Below, in pieces: positions 56,627 to 64,000 of a DNA stretch of 64,000 nucleotides. Made by a program: the position numbers and the translations under genes. The stretch spans positions 62,001 through 126,000 of the forward strand of contig CAJXTU010000001.1 in NCBI GenBank assembly GCA_913060865.1, in the 5' to 3' direction. Numbering within the stretch: the stretch's first letter is position 1; each line of letters starts with the position of its first letter. Below the pieces are notes generated by a model. It saw only the letters and a program-made list of their open reading frames with translations, was not told the origin of the DNA and did no database searches. The DNA comes from an uncultured Cycloclasticus sp. (GTDB lineage: Bacteria > Pseudomonadota > Gammaproteobacteria > Methylococcales > Cycloclasticaceae).

Positions 56627-56652
56627 TAAGGCATATCTCATGATATGCCTTA
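56627..56652. repeat. Hairpin downstream of the TauE/SafE gene
   Basis: An 11-bp perfect inverted repeat (TAAGGCATATC with GATATGCCTTA) around TCAT, 28 bases after the stop of the minus-strand permease gene. There is no T run, so it is a weak terminator at best; it could protect the mRNA 3' end. Confidence 0.45.
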
Positions 56653-56679
56653 TTATCGCTATGAGAGCTTCATAGGAAG

Positions 56680-57471
56680 CTAGACCAACAACATTTTAAG
56701 CCCAACAAAAAGCATGATGACAGCAAAAACTTTTTTCATGGTAGCTGTGGGTATCGTGTGTGCTAGGTAAACACCGAACATTGTAGCAAATACGCTAGCG
56801 ATACTAATCCCTAGAAAAGCGGGTATATTAATATAGCCAATATTGCCTTCCATGGGTATGGAGTTTTTCAGGCCTAGAATAGCAAAGCTAATCGCACCAA
56901 AAATGGCAATGGGCAGGCCAAAGGTACTTCCAAAAGCAATGGCTTTTTTCATGGGAACATTATGCAATAACATGTAAGGGACGGTGAATGTGCCACCGCC
57001 AATGCCAATGAGTGTAGAAAGCATACCTAAAATACTGCCTGAAATGCCCAATGGCAAGGCTGAGGGTAATTGGCGCTCTGGGTTTGGCGTTAGTTTTAGA
57101 GCCATACGAGCACCGTTAAGCAATAAAAATGAACCAAAAATGATGGAGAGTAGCTGAGTGCTGAGGTAATGTGCTAAATCTGCACCAAAAAATGCACCGA
57201 TGGCAATACCAGGGGTTACAAACTTAACGATTTTCCAGTCTATGGCTCCGCGCTTGTTTTGAGCATAAATAGCAGCAATAGAGGTTACAATAATAGTGGC
57301 TAAAGAGGTTGCAATGGCCGTTTGCATTTTGATTTCTACAGGCATACCGTGTAGGGGCAAAAGCCAGGCTAAAAATGGAACAATAACAATGCCGCCGCCA
57401 ACACCTAGTAGGCCGGAGCAAAGACCAGAGAAGGCCCCAAAAAATAAACAATAAATGAAGATGTCTAACAA
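56680..57471 (-). CDS. TauE/SafE family permease (TSUP)
   Basis: A 263-residue inner membrane protein with about eight hydrophobic segments in two related halves. The half-signatures are GLLGVGGGIVIVPFLAWLLP and LIGIGGGTFTVPYMLLHN. The family exports or imports sulfite, sulfoacetate, sulfide or other organic anions. The nearby YeeE pair and DUF2892 relic favour a sulfur compound, but this is inference. It is divergent from cca by about 57 bases. Confidence 0.9.
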   Translation of the reverse strand: MLDIFIYCLFFGAFSGLCSGLLGVGGGIVIVPFLAWLLPLHGMPVEIKMQTAIATSLATIIVTSIAAIYAQNKRGAIDWKIVKFVTPGIAIGAFFGADLAHYLSTQLLSIIFGSFLLLNGARMALKLTPNPERQLPSALPLGISGSILGMLSTLIGIGGGTFTVPYMLLHNVPMKKAIAFGSTFGLPIAIFGAISFAILGLKNSIPMEGNIGYINIPAFLGISIASVFATMFGVYLAHTIPTATMKKVFAVIMLFVGLKMLLV

Positions 57472-57528
57472 AATAAGACCTTTGGTTGAAAAAAAACAGA
57501 AAATTATAGCATATATTAGAGAATGGTG

Positions 57529-58743
57529 ATGAATATATATCTGGTAGGTGGTGCGGTCAGGGATAAGCTGCTCAATTATCCATCAAAGGATAAGGACTAT
57601 GTGGTTGTGGGGTCAACGGTAGAAGAAATGTTACAGCACGGTTTTGAGCAGGTAGGTAAGGACTTCCCTGTTTTTCTCCACCCCGATACAAAAGCCGAGT
57701 ATGCGTTGGCAAGAACGGAGCGAAAATCTGGCTCAGGTTATGCCGGTTTTGAGGTTTATGCCGCTCCAGATGTCAGTTTAGTTGAAGATTTGCAGCGACG
57801 CGATTTGACCATTAATGCGATGGCGATGAATGAACAGGGCTTGGTCGACCCTTATGGTGGGCAGGCCGATTTGAAGGCAAAGGTATTGCGGCACGTATCG
57901 GAAAACTTCAAAGAAGACCCTCTTCGGGTTTTGCGGCTAGCAAGGTTTGCTGCACGTTATGCGCACATGGGCTTTACCGTCGCAGACTCGACGATGGAAT
58001 TCATGCGGGAGATGGTTGGCAGCGGTGAGTTGTCTACATTAATGGCTGAGCGGGTTTGGCAAGAAATTCAGCGCTCCTTAGGTGAGCGCTCGCCAGAGGT
58101 TTTTTTTGAGGTTTTACGACAATGCGGCGCATTAGCCGTTATTTTGCCGGAAATAGAGGCTTTATTTGGTGTTCCACAGCCTGCTAAGCATCACCCTGAA
58201 ATTGATACGGGTCTGCATACGATGATGGTCTTACAGCAAGCAGTTTTATTGTCTAATAGTCCGGTAGTACGGTTTGCAGCATTAACGCATGATTTAGGTA
58301 AAGGGCTGACGTCTGCTGAAAATTGGCCGTCTCATTATGGACACGAAACCAAAGGTTTGCGAGCACTGAGGGCGCTGGTTGCTCGTTTACGTGTTCCAAA
58401 TGAATATGTTGGTTTGGCAGAAAAAGTGATGGAGTATCACACGCATTGCCATCGGGCGCTTGAGCTGAAGGCGGCGACGTTACTGAAGATGCTTGAGGCA
58501 GTTGGCGCCTTTCGCCAAGCTGATAAACTGGATCAGTTTTTATTAGCTTGCGAAGCCGATTCGCGAGGGCGGCTAGGTTTTGAAAATAGAGCTTACCCAC
58601 AAGCTCAGTGGGTTAAAAAAGCGTTTCTTGCTGTAAATCAGGTTAGCCCAAAAGAATTTGTTGAGCAAGGCTTAGTGGGTAAGGAGATAGGTAACGCAAT
58701 TTATAAAAGGCGGCTCGAGGTGTTGAAAAAAATAAAGGCCTAG
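57529..58743 (+). CDS. cca: CCA-adding enzyme (tRNA nucleotidyltransferase)
   Basis: A 404-residue class II nucleotidyltransferase that adds or repairs the 3' CCA of tRNA. It starts MNIYLVGGAVRDKLL; the metal-binding Asp pair is in SKDKDYVVVG, followed by RRDLTINAMAM and the ATP/CTP-selecting EDPLRVLRLARFAARY. The C-terminal HD phosphohydrolase domain (ALTHDLGKG, HYGHE) is that of the E. coli type. An ATG two codons upstream (57523) is an alternative; I chose 57529 by family length and AGAGA spacing. Confidence 0.95.
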   Translation: MNIYLVGGAVRDKLLNYPSKDKDYVVVGSTVEEMLQHGFEQVGKDFPVFLHPDTKAEYALARTERKSGSGYAGFEVYAAPDVSLVEDLQRRDLTINAMAMNEQGLVDPYGGQADLKAKVLRHVSENFKEDPLRVLRLARFAARYAHMGFTVADSTMEFMREMVGSGELSTLMAERVWQEIQRSLGERSPEVFFEVLRQCGALAVILPEIEALFGVPQPAKHHPEIDTGLHTMMVLQQAVLLSNSPVVRFAALTHDLGKGLTSAENWPSHYGHETKGLRALRALVARLRVPNEYVGLAEKVMEYHTHCHRALELKAATLLKMLEAVGAFRQADKLDQFLLACEADSRGRLGFENRAYPQAQWVKKAFLAVNQVSPKEFVEQGLVGKEIGNAIYKRRLEVLKKIKA

Positions 58744-58927
58744 GGTGTAAAGTGGAGCAGTTAATCTTTAAGGGTTATGCTATTTTGATCAAAAATTAGC
58801 TTGTTATTAACTACTTAAAAAAAGAACTGACAGCTCGAGTTAGTAAAAAACAATGAGAGGGCCGGGTGGTGACATTTGAGTCCGGAGGGGTTATCTCATG
58901 CCCTGACCGGATGAGTGTTAAAAAAAC

Positions 58928-59620
58928 TTAAACCGGTAAAAAAACAAACTGAGCTGCCGACTGAAAAACATTTTTTATCACGCGGTGGTTTTTTTCAGCG
59001 ATTATTTGGGCTAGCGTATCTTGCTGACCTATCAGTTTGCCGAATAAGCGATCGTAACTGCGGTTAGTTGAGCTGACACCTTTGCCCGAGCTTAGCAAAA
59101 AGAGCTGGCCGTTTCGTTTCCTCTTAGTTTGTAATAGCCATGATGCTACTTCAATATTGCGCGCGCCGTTATAAATTTTTTGAGCATCTAAGCTATCGAA
59201 TACATAGAAATCATTTTTGCCATTATAGGAAAGGGTTAGCATGCTAGCCAATCCGGCTATGTAAGCCAACACACGATCGCCCTTGTATTGCTCATCAAAC
59301 GCTAGCCGTATACTGGCTACGCTACGTTTACCATTCACCAATGGGAAAGGCGTCGTGAAAATGCGCGCAATAGCCGCTTCTCTAGAGCTTAACTTGGCTT
59401 TTTGCCATTCACGTGGGTTGCGTTTGTAGAGTTTTGTAGCTAATAATTTCAGTTGCTTTAGTGTTTGTTTTACATGTGTATCCGCCACCATATCAATGTC
59501 AGTTTTGGCCATTGTGTTGAAGTTAAAGTATTTATAATGATGGCCTTTTTTATCCGGAACTTGGGCGCAAGCGACTAATAGTAATGGTAGAAATAGGAAT
59601 AAAAAAACTCGGTTTTGCAT
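58928..59620 (-). CDS. Conserved lipoprotein of unknown function
   Basis: A 230-residue lipoprotein. The signal peptide ends in LLLVAC (acylated Cys18). The body has a conserved look, with TDIDMVADTHVKQTL, KLYKRNPREWQKAK, GDRVLAYIAGLASMLTLSYN, and NGARNIEVASWLLQTKR. I recall similar uncharacterised lipoproteins in other beta- and gammaproteobacteria but cannot name a family. It is mostly helical and lies alone between cca (convergent) and the pteridine reductase (divergent). A GC-rich imperfect hairpin (TCCGG and CCGGA) lies about 20-50 bases after the stop. Confidence 0.75.
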   Translation of the reverse strand: MQNRVFLFLFLPLLLVACAQVPDKKGHHYKYFNFNTMAKTDIDMVADTHVKQTLKQLKLLATKLYKRNPREWQKAKLSSREAAIARIFTTPFPLVNGKRSVASIRLAFDEQYKGDRVLAYIAGLASMLTLSYNGKNDFYVFDSLDAQKIYNGARNIEVASWLLQTKRKRNGQLFLLSSGKGVSSTNRSYDRLFGKLIGQQDTLAQIIAEKNHRVIKNVFQSAAQFVFLPV

Positions 59621-59673
59621 GTTGTCTTCAGTAGGATGGACTTGTTGAGATTTTAGTTTAATTTGGGGGGAGA

Positions 59674-60408
59674 GTGTCCAATTTACAGAAAATAGTATTG
59701 ATTACCGGCGCGGCGCGGCGAATTGGTGCGCAAATCGCTAAAATATTTCATGAGGCGGGCTATGGCGTTGTACTTCATTATCGTGACTCACGTGTTGAAG
59801 CGGAAGCGTTAATGGGGTTGTTAAATGGAAAACGAAAAGGCTCTGCTTGGGTAGTCAAGGCAGATTTACAATCAGTAGAGCAAATTCAACAAATGATTGA
59901 AGGCCTTATCGATAAAACGGGGCGCTTAGATGTGCTAATTAATAATGCATCAACGTTTTATGAAACACCGCTAGGCACGGCAAAAGAAGCTGAGTGGGAC
60001 GACTTAATGGGGAGTAATTTAAAAGCGCCATTTTTTGTCAGTCAAGCGGCGTTTAACGAACTAAAAAAAACAAACGGTTGCATTGTTAACTTGGTGGATA
60101 TTTATGCTAAACGCTCGTTGTCGAACTACTCAATATACAGTACGGCGAAAGCTGGACTATCTGCTTTAACCGAGTCATTGGCAAAAGAACTTGCACCGGA
60201 AGTGAGGGTTAATGGGGTCTCGCCAGGGGTTATTTTATGGCCAGAGAATCAGTCGCTTGAATTGGGCGAGGAAATCGTTATGCGTATTCCATTGCAGCGA
60301 CAAGGGTCTGTGGATGATATTGCCGAAACGGTTTTGTTTTTATCAAAAAATGCGGGTTACATAACAGGGCAAGTCATAGCAGTGGATGGCGGCAAAAGCC
60401 TTGTTTAG
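59674..60408 (+). CDS. folM: Pteridine reductase / FolM-like short-chain dehydrogenase
   Basis: A 244-residue NADPH-dependent short-chain dehydrogenase. The nucleotide motif TGAARRIG carries the Arg typical of pteridine reductases, and the catalytic set is Asp142, Tyr155 and Lys159: Asp in place of the usual Ser, with the same 13-residue spacing as in PTR1. It likely reduces dihydrobiopterin, dihydromonapterin or dihydrofolate. It starts with GTG behind GGGGGGAG. The 3' end overlaps convergent folK by 4 bases, and two folate genes next door support the role. Confidence 0.88.
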   Translation: MSNLQKIVLITGAARRIGAQIAKIFHEAGYGVVLHYRDSRVEAEALMGLLNGKRKGSAWVVKADLQSVEQIQQMIEGLIDKTGRLDVLINNASTFYETPLGTAKEAEWDDLMGSNLKAPFFVSQAAFNELKKTNGCIVNLVDIYAKRSLSNYSIYSTAKAGLSALTESLAKELAPEVRVNGVSPGVILWPENQSLELGEEIVMRIPLQRQGSVDDIAETVLFLSKNAGYITGQVIAVDGGKSLV

Positions 60409-60896
60409 TCCCAGTTGAAATCAATGCGTTTTTGAACGATATCAGAGGTATCAAAATTTTGCCAAAGCTGATCATAGCGTGTATTAGAAACGGGGTGGCG
60501 TAGTTTCCCCGCAATTTCGGCTAAAGGTTCTAAAACAAAGGCGTATTGTGTTATCTCCCCACGGGGGATTTCAAGGTCGGGGTCTTGGCTGATATAGTCG
60601 CCATACAAAATTAAATCCAAATCCAATGTCCGAGGGTTGAATTTCTTTTGTTCCTTGGTGCGGCCGTTATTTTTTTCAATAATATCTAAAATAGCGTCGA
60701 CCTGTTGAGCAGGTAGTTCTGTTTTAAAGGCAGCCACCAGGTTTAGAAATGGTTGGCCATTAAAGCCAACGGCATCTGATTCGTAAACACTTGATAAAGT
60801 GACTTCGCCAAATTGCTTTTTTAAGGCCGTAACACCAGAGCGAAGGTGCTTTTCGCGCTCAATATTACTGCCAATACTTAGGTAAACGGTTGTCAT
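60405..60896 (-). CDS. folK: 6-hydroxymethyl-7,8-dihydropterin pyrophosphokinase
   Basis: A 163-residue HPPK, which transfers pyrophosphate from ATP to hydroxymethyl-dihydropterin in folate synthesis. It begins TTVYLSIGSNIEREKHL and has NLVAAFKT and the signature FNPRTLDLDLILYGD with the two metal-binding Asp. The start overlaps the folB stop by 4 bases. Confidence 0.95.
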   Translation of the reverse strand: MTTVYLSIGSNIEREKHLRSGVTALKKQFGEVTLSSVYESDAVGFNGQPFLNLVAAFKTELPAQQVDAILDIIEKNNGRTKEQKKFNPRTLDLDLILYGDYISQDPDLEIPRGEITQYAFVLEPLAEIAGKLRHPVSNTRYDQLWQNFDTSDIVQKRIDFNWD

Positions 60897-61252
60897 TCAG
60901 GCTTAGTTCCTCGTTCGATAATAATGCCAACATCGTCTGCGTGGCGTAAAGCGCCTTTCTTATTTAACGTGAGTTTTAACCAAGGGACATTAAAGTCATT
61001 AATGATGAGTTCGGCGACTTTTTCAGCGAGCGTTTCAACTAATTGAAATTGACTATTTTCAACAAAATCAATCACCGCCTTTGACAGGGATTTATAATCG
61101 AGTGTATCGTCAATATGGTCACTATCAGCGGCTTTTTTTATATCAGTGGCCATTTCAAGGTCAAAAAACACGGGTTGTTTTATTTTTCGCTCCCAATCAA
61201 AAATGCCAATAACGGTTTCGATGCGTAAATGTCGTAAAAAGATAATATCCAT
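60893..61252 (-). CDS. folB: Dihydroneopterin aldolase
   Basis: A 119-residue enzyme that cleaves dihydroneopterin to hydroxymethyl-dihydropterin, the step before FolK. Motifs: IETVIGIFDWERKIKQPV, DTLDYKSLSKAV (substrate-binding), VETLAEKVAELI (catalytic Glu region) and LTLNKKGALRHADDVGI. It lies 14 bases after tsaD; plsY, which often sits between them, is absent. Confidence 0.95.
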   Translation of the reverse strand: MDIIFLRHLRIETVIGIFDWERKIKQPVFFDLEMATDIKKAADSDHIDDTLDYKSLSKAVIDFVENSQFQLVETLAEKVAELIINDFNVPWLKLTLNKKGALRHADDVGIIIERGTKPE

Positions 61253-61266
61253 AAGTTTGTTATTTT

Positions 61267-62301
61267 TTATGTTGATTGTGGAATATTGAGTTTAGATAGC
61301 GGCCAACGAGGGCGTACCTTAATGTTGAGTTCATCGTGCTCACCTGCCATTAAACGTTGGTAGCCAGCGTAAGCGATCATGGCGCCATTGTCGGTGCAAA
61401 AGTCGTGGCGAGGGTAAAATATGTCTGCGCCTATATTGGTCCCCATTTGATTTAGTGTTGCGCGTAGGTGCTTGTTGGCACTTACACCCCCAGCAACAAT
61501 TAGTGTGCCGAGCCCTGTTTGCGTTAAAGCACGTTTGCACTTAATAGCTAAGGTGTCGGCCACGGCCTCTTCGAATGCTCGGGCAATATCGGCACGGGTT
61601 TGATCGTCTAGCGTGTTTTGTTGACTGGTGGTTAAAGCAAATGTTTTGAGTCCGCTAAAGCTAAAATCAAGTCCTGGCCGATTGGTCATAGGGCGAGGAA
61701 ATTTGAAGCGTTCAGAGCGACCTTTTTCGGCGCAAGCAGCCAAAGCTGGGCCGCCAGGGTAACCTAAGTTGAGTAGTTTGGCGGTTTTATCGAAGGCTTC
61801 ACCAGCGGCGTCGTCTAGAGATTCCCCCAGTAATTCATAAGCCCCGACTTGTGTTACTTTGATCAATTGAGTGTGCCCGCCAGACACTAATAGCGCAACG
61901 AAAGGGAAGCTGGGTGGATTGCTTTCGAGCATAGGTGCTAATAAATGCCCTTCCATATGGTGTACGCCGATAGAAGGAACACCCCACGCGTAGGCTAAAC
62001 TGCGAGCGACACTAGTGCCAGCGAACAGCGCACCAACAAGCCCAGGCCCAGCGGTATAGGCGATACCTGTTATATCGTCACGAGTGACATCGACCTTGGC
62101 AAGGCACTGCGCAATGAGGGGAAGGAGTTTACGGACATGGTCGCGTGATGCCAGTTCGGGCACGACACCGCCATATTCTTCGTGCATCTCGACTTGGCTA
62201 TATAAAGCATCACTGATCAATCCTTGCTCACCATATAGCGCTACGCCTGTTTCATCACAGGAGGTTTCAATTCCAAGAACAAGGTGAGGACGCTTTCTCA
62301 T
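61267..62301 (-). CDS. tsaD: tRNA N6-adenosine threonylcarbamoyltransferase TsaD
   Basis: A 344-residue ASKHA-fold enzyme that, with TsaB and TsaE, transfers threonylcarbamoyl to A37 of ANN-decoding tRNAs. The metal ligands are in HHMEGH (His115 and His119); [40 protein letters not shown] and [12 protein letters not shown] are further signatures. It is divergent from rpsU, the usual arrangement, and leads the tsaD-folB-folK operon. Confidence 0.97.
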   Translation of the reverse strand: MRKRPHLVLGIETSCDETGVALYGEQGLISDALYSQVEMHEEYGGVVPELASRDHVRKLLPLIAQCLAKVDVTRDDITGIAYTAGPGLVGALFAGTSVARSLAYAWGVPSIGVHHMEGHLLAPMLESNPPSFPFVALLVSGGHTQLIKVTQVGAYELLGESLDDAAGEAFDKTAKLLNLGYPGGPALAACAEKGRSERFKFPRPMTNRPGLDFSFSGLKTFALTTSQQNTLDDQTRADIARAFEEAVADTLAIKCKRALTQTGLGTLIVAGGVSANKHLRATLNQMGTNIGADIFYPRHDFCTDNGAMIAYAGYQRLMAGEHDELNIKVRPRWPLSKLNIPQST

Positions 62302-62397
62302 GTGTTTTTATGCCCGTAAGTCAAACTAAATGGAGGCGTATTATCCCTGAGATAAGGGTAAAAGTCTGTAGATAACTGAATTGACGGGATTTAGTTG

Positions 62398-62426
62398 TTG
62401 GCTTTAGCATAAGCTGGTTGTATAAT
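62398..62426 (+). promoter_or_regulatory. Promoter of the rpsU-yqeY-dnaG operon
   Basis: A -35 TTGGCT at 62398-62403, 17-base spacer, perfect -10 TATAAT at 62421-62426, then a GC-rich stretch (ccgcg). The start site near 62433 leaves about 40 bases of leader before rpsU. Confidence 0.78.
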
Positions 62427-62471
62427 CCGCGATCCTTTATATACCTTAATTTTAAGAAGAGAGAGAAATAC

Positions 62472-62699
62472 ATGCCTTCAGTACGCGTTAAAGATAACGA
62501 ACCATTTGATTTTGCATTACGCCGTTTTAAGCGTACATGCGAAAGAGCGGGTGTTTTGGCCGAATCACGTAAGCGTGAGTTTTATGAGAAGCCAACTGCA
62601 GAGCGCAAGCGTAAAGCTGCTGCCGCAGTAAAACGCCACTTGAAAGGTTTGTCGCGTACACGTCGTGCATTAAACAATCTTCGTCGCGGTCGTAGCTAA
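62472..62699 (+). CDS. rpsU: Ribosomal protein bS21
   Basis: A 75-residue, strongly basic 30S subunit protein ([20 protein letters not shown]...). The frame is open upstream to a TTG at 62418, but that codon lies in the promoter. The ATG at 62472 follows GAAGAGAGAG and gives the family's exact length. It is the first gene of the macromolecular synthesis operon. Confidence 0.97.
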   Translation: MPSVRVKDNEPFDFALRRFKRTCERAGVLAESRKREFYEKPTAERKRKAAAAVKRHLKGLSRTRRALNNLRRGRS

Positions 62700-62726
62700 T
62701 AGCTACTTCCTGCGTAGGTTAAAAGT

Positions 62727-63185
62727 ATGGCTGAGCCAGTGAACGCTTTATCGCTTCGTATCCGAGAGGATATGAAGTTAGCAATGAAGGCGAAAGAAAA
62801 AGAAAAGCTAGGTGTCATTCGTTTAATTCTTGCTGCGATTAAACAAAGAGAAGTTGATGAGCGTATAGAGCTAGATGATACGCAAGTCCTTCAATTACTA
62901 GACAAAATGGTTAAGCAACGTCGCGACTCGATAGAGGCTTTTGATAAAGCAGGCCGTGATGACTTATCTATTGTTGAGCAAAAAGAAATGCTCATTATCC
63001 AAGACTATTTACCGCAACAATTGACAGAATCAGAAATTGATCAGCTGATAGATCAAGCAATAATTGATTCATCTGCGCAGGGTATGAAGGATATGGGTAA
63101 AGTAATGGGTATTCTTCGTCCTCAATTACAAGGTCGTGCCGACGTTGGCGCAGCCAGCGGTAAAATAAAGGCGAAGTTGTCTTAA
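62727..63185 (+). CDS. yqeY: GatB/YqeY domain protein
   Basis: A 152-residue helical protein resembling the C-terminal tRNA-interacting tail of GatB, but without the amidotransferase part. Seen: LSLRIREDMKLAMKAKEKEKL at the start, KQREVDERIELDD, KQRRDSIEAFDKAGR and MGKVMGILRPQLQGRAD. It is often found between rpsU and dnaG. Function is not proven. A gap of 143 bases to dnaG follows. Confidence 0.93.
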   Translation: MAEPVNALSLRIREDMKLAMKAKEKEKLGVIRLILAAIKQREVDERIELDDTQVLQLLDKMVKQRRDSIEAFDKAGRDDLSIVEQKEMLIIQDYLPQQLTESEIDQLIDQAIIDSSAQGMKDMGKVMGILRPQLQGRADVGAASGKIKAKLS

Positions 63186-63328
63186 CCAATTCGTCGTAAC
63201 GGTGGCTTACTGAGCTGGGTCATCAAAGAGAGTAGGTCGTCCCCGTGCTGCTCATTTAAATTCCAAGGCATGTTAGTGTAACCTATCGTTTCAATTTTGA
63301 AATATAGGACAAGAAGTACACGATTATA

Positions 63329-64000
63329 ATGGCAGGCAGAATCCCTCAACACTTTATTGATGATTTATTGGCCAGGACAGATATTGTCGATGTGATTGAC
63401 AGCCTGTTGCCATTAAAGAAAAAAGGCGCCAACTACTCCGCTTGTTGCCCATTCCATAACGAAAAAACCCCAAGTTTTACTGTCAGTCAAGACAAGCAGT
63501 TTTATCACTGCTTTGGATGTGGTGTCAGTGGTTCTGCGATTGGTTTTTTAATGGACTATAGTCATTACAGCTTTGTGGAAGCGATTGAGGAGCTGGCGAG
63601 TCGTGCTGGCGTTGAGGTTATGCACGAACAGGGTTTTGAGCCCGAAAAACCTAAAAGGGACCTAGCGCCACTCGTGCAAATGAACGCTAGTGTGGGGAAT
63701 TTTTACCAGCAACAATTGCGTCAGCATCACTTGGCTGATGGCGCGAAAAATTATCTAAAAAACAGAGGCTTAACCGGTGAGGTGGCAAAAGTATTCCAAT
63801 TGGGTTTTGCGCCAACGGGTTGGGATAATTTGCTGTCATCACTTGGGCGCGATGACAAATCGATAAATGAGCTTCGTGAGCTAGGGCTTGTGGTAACCAA
63901 TGAAAACAATAAGACCTATGATCGTTTTCGAGAACGAATTATTTTCCCTATTCGCAATAAGCGTGGGCAAACGATTGGCTTTGGAGGGCGTGTGCTTGAT
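63329..64000 (+). CDS. dnaG: DNA primase, 5' part
   Basis: The first 224 codons of DnaG, which makes RNA primers at the replication fork; the frame runs off the right edge. The CHC2 zinc site is Cys40, His43, Cys61 and Cys64, exactly as in E. coli, and the start of the RNA polymerase domain (RFRERIIFPIRNKRGQTIGFGGR) is visible. The ATG at 63329 gives MAGRIPQHFIDDLLARTDIV, the normal N-terminus. Confidence 0.97.
   Translation, partial: MAGRIPQHFIDDLLARTDIVDVIDSLLPLKKKGANYSACCPFHNEKTPSFTVSQDKQFYHCFGCGVSGSAIGFLMDYSHYSFVEAIEELASRAGVEVMHEQGFEPEKPKRDLAPLVQMNASVGNFYQQQLRQHHLADGAKNYLKNRGLTGEVAKVFQLGFAPTGWDNLLSSLGRDDKSINELRELGLVVTNENNKTYDRFRERIIFPIRNKRGQTIGFGGRVLD

Noticed and set aside
63182-63271. 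A 29-codon minus-strand frame (MPWNLNEQHGDD...) in the yqeY-dnaG gap
   Set aside because: It is too short to judge, has no clear ribosome site and is antisense to the operon; chance is the simplest explanation.

Overview
The window reads as a chromosomal segment of a free-living gammaproteobacterium of moderate GC content, estimated by eye at a little over 40 percent. Gene content and order point to this group: mrcA-pilMNOPQ-aroK-aroB-SPOR-gltB-gltD-hemE and pilT/pilU divergent from yggS-proC-yggT are both arrangements familiar from Pseudomonas, and tsaD stands divergent from rpsU-yqeY-dnaG at the right end. The proteins look most like those of the Cycloclasticus/Methylophaga side of the class; that is an impression from memory, not a search result. 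I see no prophage, intact transposase, integrase, CRISPR array or rRNA. There is one tRNA, tRNA-Phe(GAA).

Layout. 0-6 kb: the 5' part of cysI (sulfite reductase, cut by the window edge), divergent from metX-metW-DUF4426 (methionine entry), then ampG and xth facing back. 6-12 kb: rpmE, an M48 lipoprotein protease, gltA, and mrcA facing back. 12-27.7 kb: the type IV pilus alignment complex and secretin (pilM-Q), aroK-aroB, a DamX-like ATPase/SPOR protein, glutamate synthase gltB-gltD, hemE and a Rdx-type CXXC protein. 27.8-37.5 kb, minus strand: pilT-pilU and the minor pilin operon fimT-pilV-pilW-pilX-pilY1-pilE. 37.6-42 kb: yggS, proC, yggT, a broken yggU and a dynamin-like GTPase. 42-45 kb, minus strand: DAHP synthase, a fused thiS-thiG and trmB. 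45-56 kb: HDOD protein, AsmA protein, mutY, yggX, tRNA-Phe, YceI, hrpA, OsmC, DUF2288 and a pair of half-size YeeE/YedE transporters. 56-59.6 kb: a dead DUF2892 gene, a TauE/SafE permease, cca and an unknown lipoprotein. 59.7-64 kb: a pteridine reductase facing tsaD-folB-folK, then rpsU, yqeY and the start of dnaG.

How the genes work together. The pilus genes cover alignment (PilM-P), outer membrane pore (PilQ), initiation and tip (FimT, PilV, PilW, PilX, PilY1, PilE) and retraction (PilT, PilU). The major pilin PilA, PilB, PilC and PilD must be elsewhere. Other groups are sulfur assimilation and transport (cysI, metXW, YeeE pair, TauE), folate and pterin (folB, folK, pteridine reductase), cell wall growth and recycling (mrcA, ampG), and the macromolecular synthesis operon.

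Most of the window is ordinary housekeeping DNA, and I do not see a clear new multi-gene system. The parts that repay a second look are small: (1) a ThiS-ThiG fusion that buries the di-glycine tail ThiS needs for its chemistry; (2) a decayed second copy of the pilU 3' end behind the intact pilU, separated from it by an inverted-repeat element; (3) a yggU gene broken by a small deletion; (4) a DUF2892 pseudogene in a sulfur-transport neighbourhood; (5) a mutY whose conserved N-terminus has no standard start codon and overlaps a terminator-like hairpin; and (6) a dynamin-like GTPase with an altered P-loop.
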